From Sphingopyxis sp. (GTDB lineage: Bacteria > Pseudomonadota > Alphaproteobacteria > Sphingomonadales > Sphingomonadaceae): a DNA stretch of 64,000 nt. This document shows positions 8,849-17,284 of the stretch, in pieces (position 1 is the first letter of the stretch; every line of letters begins with the position of its first letter). The position numbers and the translations under genes are program-made. The notes beneath the pieces were generated by a model that did no database searches, was not told where the DNA came from, and saw only the letters and a program-made list of their open reading frames with translations. The DNA is taken from the NCBI GenBank assembly GCA_030148985.1, contig JASBSJ010000004.1, positions 62,001 through 126,000 on the forward strand, read 5' to 3'.

Positions 8849-8988
8849 GGGCCGGGCCCCTCTGGCGTCGGCGGGATACTTCCCGCTGCGTGATGTCGGA
8901 CCGCATCGGGTGACACCGATGCTCTGGCCCTTCCTCCCCCGTGTCAAGGGTTCGGCATCGGCGTCACCTGCTTGATTTATCAATCAGG
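8849..8988 (+). promoter_or_regulatory. Structured leader with mutually exclusive hairpins before the DUF465-TerC genes
   Basis: The 418-bp gap at 8582-9000 has no gene but holds a dense fold. A hairpin GCGGGA/TCCCGC lies near 8869-8884. A second, GCATCGG (8903-8909) with CCGATGC (8916-8922), competes with a longer pairing of GGTGACACCGATGC (8909-8922) to GCATCGGCGTCACC (8955-8968; one mismatch). Directly downstream, CCTGCTTGA (8967-8975) can pair with TCAATCAGG (8980-8988), hiding half of the CAGGAGG ribosome-binding site of the 9001 gene. This looks like an RNA switch acting on translation. TerC/Alx genes are known targets of the Mn-sensing yybP-ykoY riboswitch, but that riboswitch's conserved bases were not found here. 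Confidence 0.5.
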
Positions 8989-9000
8989 AGGCCCCTTTCG

Positions 9001-9204
9001 ATGATTTTTCATCCCAATTTCTATCGTCTGACTTTGCTCCATCGCCAGCTTGATGAGGCCGAGCGCCACGAGGCGCGGCGCCACGGTGCTGATCCGTTTC
9101 GCCTGTTGCGGCTGAAGACGCTGAAGCTTGCGGTAAAAGAGCGGTTGGCCGCGCTGACCTTTCGGTCCCTGAAGCCGTCGGCTCGCCCCGTGCTCGCCCG
9201 CTAA
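9001..9204 (+). CDS. DUF465 (YdcH-like) small protein
   Basis: 67 residues, ATG preceded by AGGAGG 8 bases upstream. The pattern HPNFYRLTLLHRQLDEAERHE followed by LLRLKTLKLAVKERL fits the short helical-hairpin DUF465/YdcH family (PF04325): H near the start, a leading coil, then LK-x-x-KL-x-x-KD/E. The C-terminal 18 residues are an Arg/Lys tail not seen in most members. The family has no established function. It sits 69 bp upstream of the TerC gene on the same strand and probably shares its leader and promoter. Confidence 0.75.
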   Translation: MIFHPNFYRLTLLHRQLDEAERHEARRHGADPFRLLRLKTLKLAVKERLAALTFRSLKPSARPVLAR

Positions 9205-9273
9205 AACTTCCAATCACCCGCCGCGCGCGCTGCCGAACGGCGGCGCGCGCAGCATATCCAGGGAAAAAAGACG

Positions 9274-10260
9274 ATGGAATTTCTGTTTGCCGACTGGCTG
9301 GGAACCCCGGCCTGGTTTTGGTTGGCTTTCATCGCGATCGTCATCGCGCTCACCGCATTCGACCTTGGTATCCTGAACAAGGAAAACAAGGAAATGGGGA
9401 TCGGCGAGAGTTTGAAGCTCTCGGCGCTCTATATCGGCATCGCACTCGCGTTCGGCGCATGGGTATGGGCCGCGAAGGGCGGCGAGGCGGGGCTGCAATA
9501 TTACACCGGCTTCTTTATCGAGAAGGCGTTGTCGATCGACAATATCTTCGTCATCTCGCTGATCTTTGCGACCTTTGCGATTCCGCTGCGCTATCAGTAT
9601 CGTGCGCTTTTGTGGGGTATCGTCGCGGTGATCGTGCTGCGCGGGATCATGATCGCGGGCGGCGCGGCGCTCGTCACCGAATATGGCTGGCTGCTCTATG
9701 TCTTCGCTGCTTTCCTGGTGTTCACGGGCATCAAGATGCTGTTCGCGGGCGAAAAGCCGATGGACGTCGCGGGCAATCCGGTCGTCAAATGGCTATCGCG
9801 GCATATCCCGTTCACCAATGAACTGCACGGCGAGCGATTTTTCGTTCGCGTGCCCGACGGCAAGACGGGCAAGCTGGTGCTTGCGGCGACGCCTTTGTTC
9901 CTTGCGCTCGTGGTCATCAACCTTGCGGACCTGGTGTTCGCGGTCGACAGCGTGCCGGCGATCTTTGCGATCACGACCGACACCTTCATCGTCTATACGT
10001 CAAATATCATGGCGATCCTGGGCCTTCGCGCGCTCTATTTTGCGCTGTCCGCGATGGTCCACCGCTTCCACTACCTCAAATATGCGCTGGCGCTGGTACT
10101 GGTGTTCATCGGGTCGAAGATATTCGTCGCCGATTTCATTCTGGGCGGCGATAAATTCCCGCCGCTGGTCAGCCTTGGCGTTACGGTTGCGCTGATCGCG
10201 GGCGGGGTGATCTGGTCGCTGATCAAGACGCGCGACGGGGAAGCGCCCTTGCCACAATAA
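9274..10260 (+). CDS. TerC-family integral membrane protein (Alx-like)
   Basis: A 328-residue membrane protein with about nine hydrophobic segments. The family's signature acidic motifs are present: TAFDLGILNKE near residue 30, FIEKALSIDNIFV near 85 and NLADLVFAVDSVPAIFAIT near 215, followed by FIVYTSNIMAILGLRALYF. These place it in the TerC/Alx family (PF03741). Alx of E. coli is linked to Mn2+ export and alkaline-pH response, so metal export is the best guess. A long cytoplasmic loop with EKPMDVAGNPVVKW lies mid-protein. It is downstream of a structured leader and a DUF465 gene. CCAGGGA precedes the ATG. Confidence 0.93.
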   Translation: MEFLFADWLGTPAWFWLAFIAIVIALTAFDLGILNKENKEMGIGESLKLSALYIGIALAFGAWVWAAKGGEAGLQYYTGFFIEKALSIDNIFVISLIFATFAIPLRYQYRALLWGIVAVIVLRGIMIAGGAALVTEYGWLLYVFAAFLVFTGIKMLFAGEKPMDVAGNPVVKWLSRHIPFTNELHGERFFVRVPDGKTGKLVLAATPLFLALVVINLADLVFAVDSVPAIFAITTDTFIVYTSNIMAILGLRALYFALSAMVHRFHYLKYALALVLVFIGSKIFVADFILGGDKFPPLVSLGVTVALIAGGVIWSLIKTRDGEAPLPQ

Positions 10261-10262
10261 AA

Positions 10263-10297
10263 TGCCCGCCGGAAGCTTTGCGGCTTCCGGCGGACAG
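10263..10297 (-). terminator. Hairpin terminator between TerC and isocitrate lyase genes
   Basis: GCCGGAAGC pairs with GCTTCCGGC around a short loop. On the minus strand the stem is followed by CATTTTATT, so it fits a terminator for transcripts arriving from the isocitrate lyase gene. It lies only 3 bases past the TerC stop and may serve both directions. Confidence 0.6.
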
Positions 10298-10405
10298 GCT
10301 TTCCTCCCCAGGAAAGCTCGGGAGGCGCGGGACGCGTGTGCAAGGCGTCCCGCGCCAAGAGGGTTGGCGCGAGGGGGTGCAACGGGCCCCTCGCGCCGAA
10401 CTCGC

Positions 10406-11998
10406 TTAAGCGGCGAACTGGTTCATCGTATTGTCCTTGCCCGCGGCCTTCAGCGCCGCTTCGCCAGCGAAATATTCCTTATGGTCGTCGCCGATGTCGC
10501 TGCCGCTCATATTCTGATGCTTCACGCAGGCGATGCCCTGGCGGATTTCGGCGCGCTGGACGCCCTTGACGTAGCCGAGCATCGCTTCGTCGCCGAAATA
10601 TTCCTTGGCGAGATTGTCGGTGCTGAGCGCTGCGGTGTGATAGGTCGGCAGGGTGCTGAGGTGGTGGAAAATCCCCGCCCGCTACGCCGCGTCGCGCTGA
10701 AAGGTGCGGATGCGGTTGTCGGCTTCTTCGCCCAGCTCGGTGTCGTCATAGTCGACGCTCATCAGCTTGCCGCGGTCATAGGCGCTGACGTCCTTGCCGT
10801 CCTTTTCCCACGCGTCGAACACCTGCTGGCGGAAGTTCAGCGTCCAGTTGAAGCTCGGCGAATTATTATAGGCAAGCTTCGCATTGGGGAAGACCTCGCG
10901 GATGCGGTCGACCATGCCGGCGATCTGTTCGATGTGCGGCTTTTCGGTCTCGATCCACAGCAGGTCGGCGCCATTTTCAAGGCTGGCGATGCAATCCATC
11001 ACGCAGCGGTCCTCGCCGGTTCCGGGGCGGAACTGATAAAGGTTCGAGGGCAGGCGCTTCGGACGCATCAGCTTGCCGTCGCGGTTGATAAGGACGTCGC
11101 CGGGGTTGCCCGCGCCATCGACCTCCTCGCAGTCGAGGAAGCTGTTGTAGCGGTCGCCGAGGTCGCCGGGTTCCTTCGAATAGGCGATCTGTTTGGTCAG
11201 GCCGGCGCCGAGGCTGTCGGTGCGCGTGACAATGATGCCGTCCTCGACGCCGAGTTCCATGAAGGCGTAGCGGCAGGCGCGGATTTTCGCGATGAAATCC
11301 TCGTGCGGCACGGTGACCTTGCCGTCCTGGTGGCCGCACTGCTTTTCGTCCGAGACCTGATTCTCGATCTGGAGCGCGCAGGCGCCGGCCTCGATCATCT
11401 TTTTGGCGAGGAGGTAGGTCGCCTCGGCATTGCCGAAGCCCGCGTCGATGTCGGCGATGATCGGCACGACATGCGTTTCGTGATTGTCGATGCTCGCCTG
11501 AATCTGCTTGGCCTTGAGCTCGTCACCCTCGGCGCGCGCGGCGTCGAGGTCGCGGAACAATATGCCGAGTTCGCGGGCGTCGGCCTGACGCAGGAAGGTG
11601 TAGATTTCCTCGATCAGCGCCGGGACGCTCGTCTTTTCGTGCATCGACTGGTCGGGCAAGGGTCCGAATTCGCTGCGCAGCGCGGCAATCATCCAGCCGG
11701 AGAGATAGATGTAGCGGCCCTTGACGGTGCCGAAATGCTTCTTGATCGCGATCATCTTCTGCTGCGCGATGAAGCCGTGCCAGCAGCCCAAAGACTGGGT
11801 GTAGTTGGCGGGATCGGCGTCATAGGCGGCCATGTCGGCGCGCATGATGCGCGCGGTGTAGCGGGCGATGTCGAGGCCGGTGCGGAACTTGTTCTGCGCG
11901 CGCATCCGGGCGACGCTTTCGCCGCTGATGCCGTCCCAGGTGCCGTCGTAATCGCGGATGAGGCGGCCTGCTTGCGCCATGTCTTCCTGATAACCCAT
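10406..11998 (-). pseudogene. aceA: Isocitrate lyase interrupted by an in-frame amber codon
   Basis: Read straight through, this frame encodes a 530-position isocitrate lyase (glyoxylate shunt, isocitrate to succinate plus glyoxylate) of the long, Pseudomonas-like class. NQVSDEKQCGHQDGKVTVP holds the catalytic KCGH-equivalent segment, and DIDAGFGN and NNSPSFNW are typical. A TAG at 10684-10682 (codon 439) stops translation at RDAA. The same frame then continues without a break (RAGIFHHLSTLPTYHTAAL, VQRAEIRQG, SGSDIGDDHKEYFAGE, NTMNQFAA) to a TAA at 10408-10406, giving 91 more residues. The tail shows no decay, so this is a fresh nonsense change, a base-call error or readthrough. A 438-residue product would lack the C-terminal dimer-swap helices and is unlikely to be active. 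Confidence 0.88.
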
Positions 11999-12063
11999 CG
12001 TCTTTGTCCTTGTGAGGAGGTGATGGGTGGATGTTGGCGAAGGTGTCGCGGGAAGGGAAAAGA

Positions 12064-12137
12064 TTTGTCAATAATATTTGTGAATATCGGCGACAAAGTG
12101 TAAATTGCGATGTAAAGTTGTCAAGAAAGTTACAAAT
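12064..12137. promoter_or_regulatory. Divergent control region with repeated TTTGTSAA-like boxes
   Basis: The 139-bp gap between aceA and its divergent regulator is AT-rich against its surroundings. It holds TTTGTCAA (12064-12071), TTTGTGAA (12077-12084), GTTGTCAA (12117-12124), an inverted TTACAAAT (12130-12137, touching the regulator start codon) and a partial inverted ACAAAG near 12094. These look like half-sites for the neighbouring RamB-like regulator. RamB of Corynebacterium, a relative, controls isocitrate lyase. The assignment is inference. Confidence 0.45.
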
Positions 12138-13526
12138 ATGAGCGAGCGGCGGGTGTTTGCGGGGCCGGCGGTGCGGCGGGTGCGGCGTGAGGCGGGGATG
12201 ACGCAGGCGGCCATGGCCGAGGCGCTTGATATTTCGCCGAGCTACCTCAATCTTATCGAGAATGGGCAGCGCCCGCTGTCCGCCACAGTGTTGGTCAAGC
12301 TGGCCGAACGCTTTGCGTTCGACGCCGCGACGCTGGGCGGCGACGAGGTTCCGGGGGGCGCGGCGGGGCTCAAGCGCCGGCTCGCCGACCCGCGTTTCGC
12401 CGACCTGGGGATCGGCGCCGAGGAGGTTGAGGAATGGCTCCAGACCGCGCCCGCGACCGCCGCGGCGTTCGCGCGGCTGTTCGATGCGGCGCCCGAAGCG
12501 GCAAGTGAAAGTGACGGCGATGCGCCCGAAGTGGCCGCGGTGCGCCGCGCGATCGAGAAATGGCGCAACCATTTCCCCGATCTGGACGCGCGCGCCGAGG
12601 AGCTGGCCGACGAACTGCGGCTCGCGGGCGGCGACCTCTATGGCACGATTTCCGAGCGTTTGCGCACGCGGCACCAGCTCGGCATCCGCATTTTACCCAG
12701 CGACGTGATGCCCGATCGCCTCCGCTGGCTCGACTGGCACGCGCGGCAACTTATGCTGAGCGAGCTGCTGCGCCCCGCGTCGCGCACCTTTCAGGCCGCG
12801 GCGACGCTGGCGCAGATCGAGGCGAAGGGCGAGATCGACGCGCTGGTCGCGGGCGCCGAATTTGCCGAAGGCGCCGCGGCGCGGCTGTTCGAGCGGCATC
12901 TGGTCCATTATTTCGCCGCGGCGCTGATGATGCCGTACAGCCGTTTCCTGCGCGCGTGCGATGCGACGGGATATGATCTGCTGCTGCTCCAGCGGCGCTT
13001 CGGCGCGGGGTTCGAACAGGTCGCGCACCGGCTGACGACGCTCCAGCGCGTCGGCGCGCGCGGGCTGCCCTTTTTCATGCTGCGCATCGACCGCGCGGGG
13101 CAGGGGAGCAAGCGTTACGCCGGGGCGAGCCAGTCGCCGCTGACCGACGGCGACGCGCGCTGTCCGCTGTGGGGCGTGCACGAAGCCTTTGCTCGGCCGG
13201 GCGAAGTGATCGCCGATCTGGTCGAGCTGGAGGACGGCACGCGTTGGTTCACGCAAAGCCGGAGCGTCGCCGCGCCGGGCGCGACGGGCAGCGGCACGCC
13301 CGCGCGCTTTGCCGTTTGCGTCGGGGTCGATGCCAAGGTCGCGGCGCCGCTGATCGCCGCGCGGGGGATCGACCTGATGCGCAGCCCCGCGACGCCGATC
13401 GGCCTCGGGTGCCGCCGCTGCACGCGCACGGGTTGTGTGCAACGGTCGATGCCGCCGCGTGGGCGCCCGTTGCGGTTCAGGGATGGGGAGCGCGGGGTGA
13501 GTGCGTTCGATTTTGCGGGGGATTGA
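12138..13526 (+). CDS. XRE/IrrE-type regulator of short-chain fatty acid metabolism (RamB-like)
   Basis: 462 residues. An N-terminal helix-turn-helix (about 10-65: VRRVRREAGMTQAAMAEAL, SPSYLNLIENGQRPLS) is followed by a central IrrE/ImmA-like region (about 150-270, RLFERHLVHYFAAALMMPY) without an obvious HExxH metal site. A C-terminal DUF2083-type domain ends in a Cys-rich motif, CRRCTRTGCVQRSMPPRGRPL. This order matches the short-chain fatty acyl regulator family (ScfR/RamB). The ATG at 12138 is used because the upstream in-frame start has no ribosome site and extends the protein past the family start. Its divergent placement from aceA suggests that it controls acetate/glyoxylate metabolism. 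Confidence 0.85.
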   Translation: MSERRVFAGPAVRRVRREAGMTQAAMAEALDISPSYLNLIENGQRPLSATVLVKLAERFAFDAATLGGDEVPGGAAGLKRRLADPRFADLGIGAEEVEEWLQTAPATAAAFARLFDAAPEAASESDGDAPEVAAVRRAIEKWRNHFPDLDARAEELADELRLAGGDLYGTISERLRTRHQLGIRILPSDVMPDRLRWLDWHARQLMLSELLRPASRTFQAAATLAQIEAKGEIDALVAGAEFAEGAAARLFERHLVHYFAAALMMPYSRFLRACDATGYDLLLLQRRFGAGFEQVAHRLTTLQRVGARGLPFFMLRIDRAGQGSKRYAGASQSPLTDGDARCPLWGVHEAFARPGEVIADLVELEDGTRWFTQSRSVAAPGATGSGTPARFAVCVGVDAKVAAPLIAARGIDLMRSPATPIGLGCRRCTRTGCVQRSMPPRGRPLRFRDGERGVSAFDFAGD

Positions 13527-13568
13527 ATCGCGCTAGCCAGTTTTGCGATAGCCGATTAACACTGCGCC

Positions 13569-16500
13569 ATGGGCGTTGGGGACATCAGCATCGAACGGCT
13601 GGAGAAGCTGGTCGCGGAGGTAAAGCCTTCGGGCGGTTCGGAAATGTCGAATTATCAGCTGTTCGTCGAGCGGCTGACCGGCGCGCTGGGCCTGCCGCAG
13701 CCCGAGTTTGCGCGCGAGGAAACGCGGTTCAACGATTATGTGTTCGAACGCAATGTGACGTTCCGCCACCCGAACGGCACCAGCTCGACGGGCCGGATCG
13801 ACTGTTACAAGCGCGGATGCTTTGTCCTGGAAGCGAAACAGTCGGCGAAGCGGCAACAGGCGATCGAAAGCGAGCAGCTGGCGCTGGCGGGGATCGAGAC
13901 CGCGCAGAAACTGGGCCAGGCCAAGCGCGGGACCAAAAGCTGGGACAAGGTGATGATCGCGGCGCGGCGGCAGGCGGAGGATTATGCCCGCGCGCTGCCG
14001 GTCGATCATGGATACCCGCCGTTCCTGCTGATCGTCGATGTCGGCAATGTGATCGAGGTTTACGCCGATTTTTCGGGGCTGGGGAAGAATTACGACCATT
14101 TCCCCGACCGGCAGAATTACCGCCTGTCGATGGACGACCTGCTGCTGCCCGAGGTGCAGGAGCGGCTGGCGGCGATCTGGACGGCGCCGCAAACGCTGAA
14201 CCCGACGCTGCGCGCCGCCGAAGTGACGCGCGACATTGCCGAACGGCTGGCGAAAATCGCCAAGCGGCTGGAAAAGAAATATGCGCCGGTCGACATCGCG
14301 CAGTTCCTGATGCGGTGCCTGTTCACGATGTTCGCCGAGGATGTCGGGCCGGAGGATGAGGCGCAGCGGCTGATCCCCAATCGCGGGTTCGAGCGACTGT
14401 TGCACCAGATGATCGACACGCCCGAACATTTCGCGCCCGCGCTGGAAAGCCTGTGGCGGGTTATGGACAGCGGGGGTTATGCGCCGCACCTGAATGCGTC
14501 GATCAAGCGCTTCAACGGCGCGCTGTTCAAGGACAGCCGCGCGCTGGCGCTGGACCAGGACGACATTTTGGAGCTGCACAATGCGGCCAGGCGGCGCTGG
14601 GGCGATGTCGAACCGGCGATTTTCGGCACCTTGCTGGAAAGCGCGCTCGACCCCGCCGAGCGGTCGCAGCTGGGCGCGCATTATACGCCGCGCCCCTATG
14701 TCGAGCGGCTGGTGATCCCGACGATCATGGAGCCGCTGCGCGCCGATTGGGAAGAGGTCAAGGCGGCGGTCGAGGATCTGCGCCGCCGGAACGATCCGGC
14801 GGGGGCGTTGCAGGCGGTGCGCGATTTCCACCACCGGCTTTGCACTCTGCGCGTGCTGGACCCGGCGTGCGGCACGGGCAATTTCCTGTATGTCAGCCTG
14901 GAGCTGATGAAGCGGCTGGAGGGCGAGGTGCTCGACGCGCTCGACGCGCTGGGCGAAAGCGAATCGAAGCTGTTGCTGGACGGCGAGACGGTCAGCCCGC
15001 GGCAGTTTTTCGGGCTGGAGCTGAACCCGCGCGCGGTGCCGATCGCCGATCTGGTGCTGTGGATCGGCTTTTTGAAATGGCAGCTGAAGACCGTCGATGT
15101 GAAGGACATTCCCGAGCCGATCCTGAACGCCTATGGCACGATCCGGCATCAGGACGCACTGATCGCCTATGACGCCAGGGAGCTGGCGCGCGACGGGCAG
15201 GGGAACCTCATCACCATCTGGGACGGGGTGACCAGGAAATTGCACCCGATCACGGGCGAGGAAGTGCCCGACGAGACGGCGCGCAAGGAAACCTATTATT
15301 ATGTGAGACCGCGCCGGGCGGAGTGGCCCGAGGCGGAGTTTATCGTCGGCAACCCGCCCTTTATCGGCGGCAAGGACATGCGCGCCGAGCTGGGCGACGG
15401 TTATGCCGAGGCGTGCTGGAAAGTGCGGCCCGACGTGCCGGGCGGGGCCGATTTCGTGATGCATTTCTGGGACGAGGCGGCGCGGCGGCTGACCGCCAAG
15501 CCGGTGAAGAAGGGCGCGGTCAACCCGCTGCGCCGGTTCGGGTTCATCACCACCAATTCGATCACCCAGACGTTCAGCCGCCGCGTGGTCGAGCGGTGGA
15601 TGAATGCGAAAGACCCGCTGAGCCTGATCTATGCCGTGCCCGACCATCCGTGGATGAAATCGGCGGACAAGGCGGCGGTGCGGATCGCGATGACCGTCGC
15701 GCAGGCGGGGCAGCATGAGGGGGTGCTGGCCGAGGTGGTCAGTGAGGCGGAGCTGAATACGGATGCGCCGAAGGTGGAGTTGGAGCGGCGTGAGGGGAAG
15801 GTGACTTCCAAATTTGCGCTGGGCGCCGACTTGGCCCAACTGACTCCGATGCTCGCCAACGAGCTCGTCGCGTACAAAGGATATATGCCTTACGGCCTCG
15901 GCTTCATCGTTGAGCCAAGTTCCACAGTAGTGCGGGAAACCATCAATCGAGGCGGCGCGGCACACGTGCTTCGGTACCGAAATGGTAGAGATGTCGCGCA
16001 GCGCCCTCGCGGCGTTATGGCTCTCGATTTTTACGGGCTGTCACGCGACCAACTCCGTGATCGTTTTCCCGAGGCGTTTCAACACCTCCAAGACACGGTG
16101 TTCCCCGAGCGGGCGCAGGACAAGCGCAAGGCTTATCGGGACAAGTGGTGGGTTTTCGCTGAAGCGCGCGAGGGGATGCGATCTGCGTTGTCGGGGCTGT
16201 CTCGGTATCTGGTAACGACCGAAACTGCAAAGCACCGGTACTTTACGTTCTTGGATGCAGATACTGCGGCTGACCAAAAGCTACGGGTAATCGCCGTGCA
16301 TGAGGCAGGGGTGCTCTCCGTTCTTAGTTCTCGAGTTCATACAATCTTTGCTGAGCGAACAGGGGGCTGGCAGGGCGTTGGTAATGATTTGGTCTATCAG
16401 CACACCAACACCTTCAATCGCTTTCCTGTGATTGACCCATCTCCCCACCTCACCGACCTCGGCGAACGGCTCGACGCCTTTCGCAAGGAGCGGCTGGCGG

Positions 16501-17156
16501 CGCATGACTTTTTGACGATGACGGGGCTGTATAATGCGCTGGAGCGGGTGCGCGAGCTGGACGCGGGGATCGGCGAGCCGCTGACCGACGCCGAGCGCGA
16601 CACCTATGACGCCGGGCAGATCGCGATCCTGAAGGAGCTGCACGACGAAATCGATCGCGAGGTCTTTGCCGCCTATGGCTGGAGCGACCTGGGCCTGGCG
16701 CTGGTCGGCAAGCCCGGCGCGACGACGCCCAGCGCGCACAAGGGCGCCGATCAGGAAGCGGCGGAGGAGGAATTGCTCGTCCGGCTGGTTGCGCTCAATC
16801 AGGCACGCTCGGGCGAAGAGAAGGCGGGGGTGGTCCACTGGCTGCGCCCCGATTTCCAGAAGCCGCGGCTGGCCGCCAAGGTGAAGGGCGCGGTGCAGGT
16901 CGAGGCCGATCTGGGCGAGGTCGTGCGCGTCGAGGCGGTCAAATGGCCGAGCGACGGGCTGGACCAGATCCGCTCGGTTCGCGACCTGCTGGCGCGCGCC
17001 GAATCGCCGATCGCCGCGCCCGTGCTGGCGGCGGCGTTCGGCGGGCGGACGACGCCGAAGCGGCGCGACCGCGTCGAGCAGGTGCTGGAAACGCTGGTCG
17101 CGACCGGCGCCGCGCGGCGCGACGAGGCGACGCGCGGTTATTACCTGCCCAAATGA
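13569..17156 (+). CDS. MmeI-like type IIL restriction-modification enzyme
   Basis: A 1195-residue single-chain enzyme. The N-terminal nuclease shows D78-x9-E88-A-K90 (GRIDCYKRGCFVLEAKQ), the exact spacing reported for MmeI. A helical connector (about 185-350) leads to an N6-adenine methyltransferase with motif I DPACGTG (431-437) and catalytic NPPF (595-598). The target-recognition region spans about 740-955 and a helical C-terminal domain follows. Such enzymes methylate one strand for protection and cut about 20 bp away, needing no partner subunit; none is present nearby. Bases 15790-16430, the target-recognition region, are visibly less GC-rich and use different codons from the rest, which suggests replacement by recombination. 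Host defence is the likely role; specificity cannot be read by eye. Confidence 0.88.
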   Translation: MGVGDISIERLEKLVAEVKPSGGSEMSNYQLFVERLTGALGLPQPEFAREETRFNDYVFERNVTFRHPNGTSSTGRIDCYKRGCFVLEAKQSAKRQQAIESEQLALAGIETAQKLGQAKRGTKSWDKVMIAARRQAEDYARALPVDHGYPPFLLIVDVGNVIEVYADFSGLGKNYDHFPDRQNYRLSMDDLLLPEVQERLAAIWTAPQTLNPTLRAAEVTRDIAERLAKIAKRLEKKYAPVDIAQFLMRCLFTMFAEDVGPEDEAQRLIPNRGFERLLHQMIDTPEHFAPALESLWRVMDSGGYAPHLNASIKRFNGALFKDSRALALDQDDILELHNAARRRWGDVEPAIFGTLLESALDPAERSQLGAHYTPRPYVERLVIPTIMEPLRADWEEVKAAVEDLRRRNDPAGALQAVRDFHHRLCTLRVLDPACGTGNFLYVSLELMKRLEGEVLDALDALGESESKLLLDGETVSPRQFFGLELNPRAVPIADLVLWIGFLKWQLKTVDVKDIPEPILNAYGTIRHQDALIAYDARELARDGQGNLITIWDGVTRKLHPITGEEVPDETARKETYYYVRPRRAEWPEAEFIVGNPPFIGGKDMRAELGDGYAEACWKVRPDVPGGADFVMHFWDEAARRLTAKPVKKGAVNPLRRFGFITTNSITQTFSRRVVERWMNAKDPLSLIYAVPDHPWMKSADKAAVRIAMTVAQAGQHEGVLAEVVSEAELNTDAPKVELERREGKVTSKFALGADLAQLTPMLANELVAYKGYMPYGLGFIVEPSSTVVRETINRGGAAHVLRYRNGRDVAQRPRGVMALDFYGLSRDQLRDRFPEAFQHLQDTVFPERAQDKRKAYRDKWWVFAEAREGMRSALSGLSRYLVTTETAKHRYFTFLDADTAADQKLRVIAVHEAGVLSVLSSRVHTIFAERTGGWQGVGNDLVYQHTNTFNRFPVIDPSPHLTDLGERLDAFRKERLAAHDFLTMTGLYNALERVRELDAGIGEPLTDAERDTYDAGQIAILKELHDEIDREVFAAYGWSDLGLALVGKPGATTPSAHKGADQEAAEEELLVRLVALNQARSGEEKAGVVHWLRPDFQKPRLAAKVKGAVQVEADLGEVVRVEAVKWPSDGLDQIRSVRDLLARAESPIAAPVLAAAFGGRTTPKRRDRVEQVLETLVATGAARRDEATRGYYLPK

Positions 17157-17203
17157 TCGCTCCGTCCCAGAGCGGCGTGCGTCAGATCGGCAACGGCTCC
17201 ATT

Positions 17204-17258
17204 CCGTTCGTGTCGAACCCTTCGGAGGTGTCTCGACTTCGCTCGACACGAACGGGAA
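17204..17258. repeat. Short inverted repeat, GTTCGTGTCGA arms
   Basis: CCGTTCGTGTCGA at the left is matched by TCGACACGAACGG at the right, with an inner TCTCGACTTCGCTCGA palindrome. It lies between the convergent restriction enzyme and lipoprotein genes and is the kind of short palindrome dispersed through sphingomonad genomes. It could act as a bidirectional transcript end. Confidence 0.7.
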
Positions 17259-17284
17259 GGTAGCACCCTTGGCCCAAGTGCCGG

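Noticed and set aside
8849-8988. Calling the leader a yybP-ykoY manganese riboswitch
   Set aside because: The conserved GGGGAGUA-type and GCGAGACC-type loop bases of that class are not present, so only a structured leader is claimed.
10262-12103. A 613-residue plus-strand frame across isocitrate lyase
   Set aside because: The minus strand encodes a recognisable isocitrate lyase over the whole length, including past the amber codon.
13533-15965. An 810-residue minus-strand frame opposite the restriction enzyme
   Set aside because: It is a shadow of the plus-strand enzyme, whose nuclease and methylase motifs are intact.
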